Positions 13,522 through 14,309 of a stretch of DNA of 14,309 nucleotides are shown piece by piece. Each line of letters opens with the position of its first letter. Position 1 is the first letter of the stretch. The stretch is from DALYDP01 sp964541635. Lineage in GTDB: Bacteria > Patescibacteriota > Gracilibacteria > Peribacterales > Peribacteraceae. The notes beneath the pieces are model-generated. The model saw nothing but the letters and a program-made list of their open reading frames with translations, had not been told where the DNA came from and searched no databases. Where the stretch lies: positions 1-14,309 of the forward strand of contig CAZIQM010000032.1 of NCBI GenBank assembly GCA_964541635.1, given 5' to 3'. The position numbers and the translations under genes were made by a program.

Positions 13522-14309
13522 ATGCAAGGAACCATCACGCAGGTCATCGGTCCGGTCGTCGACTGCACGTTCCCGGACGGCTCGCCGCCCATCTACTCGG
13601 CCCTCACGGTCGCGACGGACGGCGGGACCCTCACGCTCGAAGTGCAGCAGCACCTGGAGCAGGGGTACGTGCGCGCCGTGGCCATGGGCCCGACGGACGG
13701 CCTCCAGCGCGGGGCCGTGGTGTCGAGCACGGGCAAACCGATCCAGGTCCCCGTGGGACCCTCGACGCTCGGCCGCATGTTCAACGTCCTCGGGGAACCG
13801 ATCGACGGCATGCCCCCGGCGAAGTCGGAGAAGACGTACCCCATCCACCGTCCCGCGCCGTCGTTCGTCGACCAATCGAGCGAGACGCAGATCCTCGAGA
13901 CGGGCATCAAGGTCATCGACCTCATCTGCCCGATCCTGAAAGGAGGCAAGGTCGGCCTCTTCGGCGGAGCCGGCGTCGGCAAGACCGTCGTCGTGAAAGA
14001 GCTCATCTACGCCGTCGCCACGGCGCACAGCGGCTACTCGGTGTTCGCCGGCGTCGGCGAGCGCAGCCGCGAAGGCAACGACCTCTACTACGAAATGAAG
14101 GAATCGGGCGTGCTCGAGAAGACCGCGCTCGTCTTCGGCCAGATGAACGAACCGCCCGGACCCCGCCTGCGCGTCGCCCTCACCGGCCTCTCGATGGCCG
14201 AGTACTTCCGCGATGAGGAAGGAAAGGACGTGCTGCTCTTCATCGACAACATTTTCCGCTTCACCCAGGCCGGCGCCGAGCTCTCCGCCCTCCTCGGCCG
14301 CATCCCGAG
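13522..14309 (+). CDS. atpD: ATP synthase F1 beta subunit, 3' end cut by window edge
   Basis: Catalytic beta subunit of the F1Fo ATP synthase. 262 codons of about 460-480 are visible, and the frame is open to the last base. The N-terminal beta barrel (MQGTITQVIGPVVDCTF) leads to the nucleotide-binding domain with Walker A GGAGVGKT (148-155, K154), GERSREGNDLY (179-189; E180 the expected catalytic Glu) and Walker B VLLFIDNIFRFTQAG (D242). These features mark beta, not alpha. ATG 13522 has no Shine-Dalgarno but a C/T-rich tract (TTTCTTCCCCC) just before it. It begins a transcription unit, with a divergent deacetylase gene upstream instead of atpA-atpG. Either the atp genes are split, or this is the start of an atpD-atpC pair. 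Confidence 0.96.
   Translation, partial: MQGTITQVIGPVVDCTFPDGSPPIYSALTVATDGGTLTLEVQQHLEQGYVRAVAMGPTDGLQRGAVVSSTGKPIQVPVGPSTLGRMFNVLGEPIDGMPPAKSEKTYPIHRPAPSFVDQSSETQILETGIKVIDLICPILKGGKVGLFGGAGVGKTVVVKELIYAVATAHSGYSVFAGVGERSREGNDLYYEMKESGVLEKTALVFGQMNEPPGPRLRVALTGLSMAEYFRDEEGKDVLLFIDNIFRFTQAGAELSALLGRIP

Noticed and set aside
13323..13592. 90-codon extension of the deacetylase and overlap with atpD
   Set aside because: It would bury a clear lipoprotein signal peptide and run into atpD coding sequence on the other strand.
1..14309. Alternative genetic code (TGA as Gly) as in some CPR lineages
   Set aside because: TGA ends the MFS, 275-aa, sigma and 507-aa genes at sensible family lengths.
1..14309. 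CRISPR arrays, tRNA or rRNA genes, insertion-sequence transposases, integrases
   Set aside because: None seen on either strand: no regularly spaced repeats, no tRNA-like cloverleaf, no recombinase motifs.

Overview
The window is bacterial and GC-rich (roughly 60% G+C by eye, strongly C/G-ending codons in most genes). It uses TGA as an ordinary stop codon. Core genes at both ends (typA/bipA and atpD) show it is chromosomal. Much of the rest is poorly characterised protein. Shine-Dalgarno sites are scarce: only two genes have a clear one. Several others have a -10-like hexamer 6-8 nt before the ATG, or a C/T-rich tract there instead. With several lineage-restricted proteins, this fits an uncultivated group such as Candidate Phyla Radiation/Patescibacteria. 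That assignment is inference; nothing in the window proves it.

Layout, left to right. (1) The 3' part of typA/bipA (+), closed by a strong terminator. (2) An MFS transporter (+, 398 aa) with less GC-biased codons than typA. (3) A 1.2-kb segment bounded by two 75-bp direct repeats exactly 1200 bp apart. Each repeat matches the 3' end of the adjacent P-type ATPase gene (67/75 identical). Inside are an AT-rich promoter region, a leader with several inverted repeats, an unrecognised 275-aa gene and a perfect 28-bp terminator palindrome. This is the most unusual part of the window. (4) A leftward block: a SERCA-like Ca2+ P-type ATPase (893 aa), a 69-aa putative lipoprotein and an unrecognised 588-aa soluble protein. 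Each has its own promoter candidate, and terminators separate some of them. (5) A leftward two-gene operon: an ECF sigma factor overlapping by 4 bp a 507-aa one-pass membrane protein, probably its anti-sigma/sensor partner. (6) Divergent from it, a short MscS-type channel (185 aa) without the usual C-terminal domain, followed by a 53-aa hydrophilic ORF and a strong terminator. (7) A leftward lipoprotein polysaccharide deacetylase (NodB/CE4). (8) Rightward, the first 262 codons of atpD, starting its own transcription unit instead of following atpA-atpG.

Functionally, the middle and right half lean to envelope and ion homeostasis: calcium export, osmotic-shock release, glycan deacetylation, and a sigma/membrane-protein pair that could sense the cell surface. 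The 3.04-4.32 kb segment looks like an inserted or rearranged cassette placed against the end of the calcium ATPase gene.
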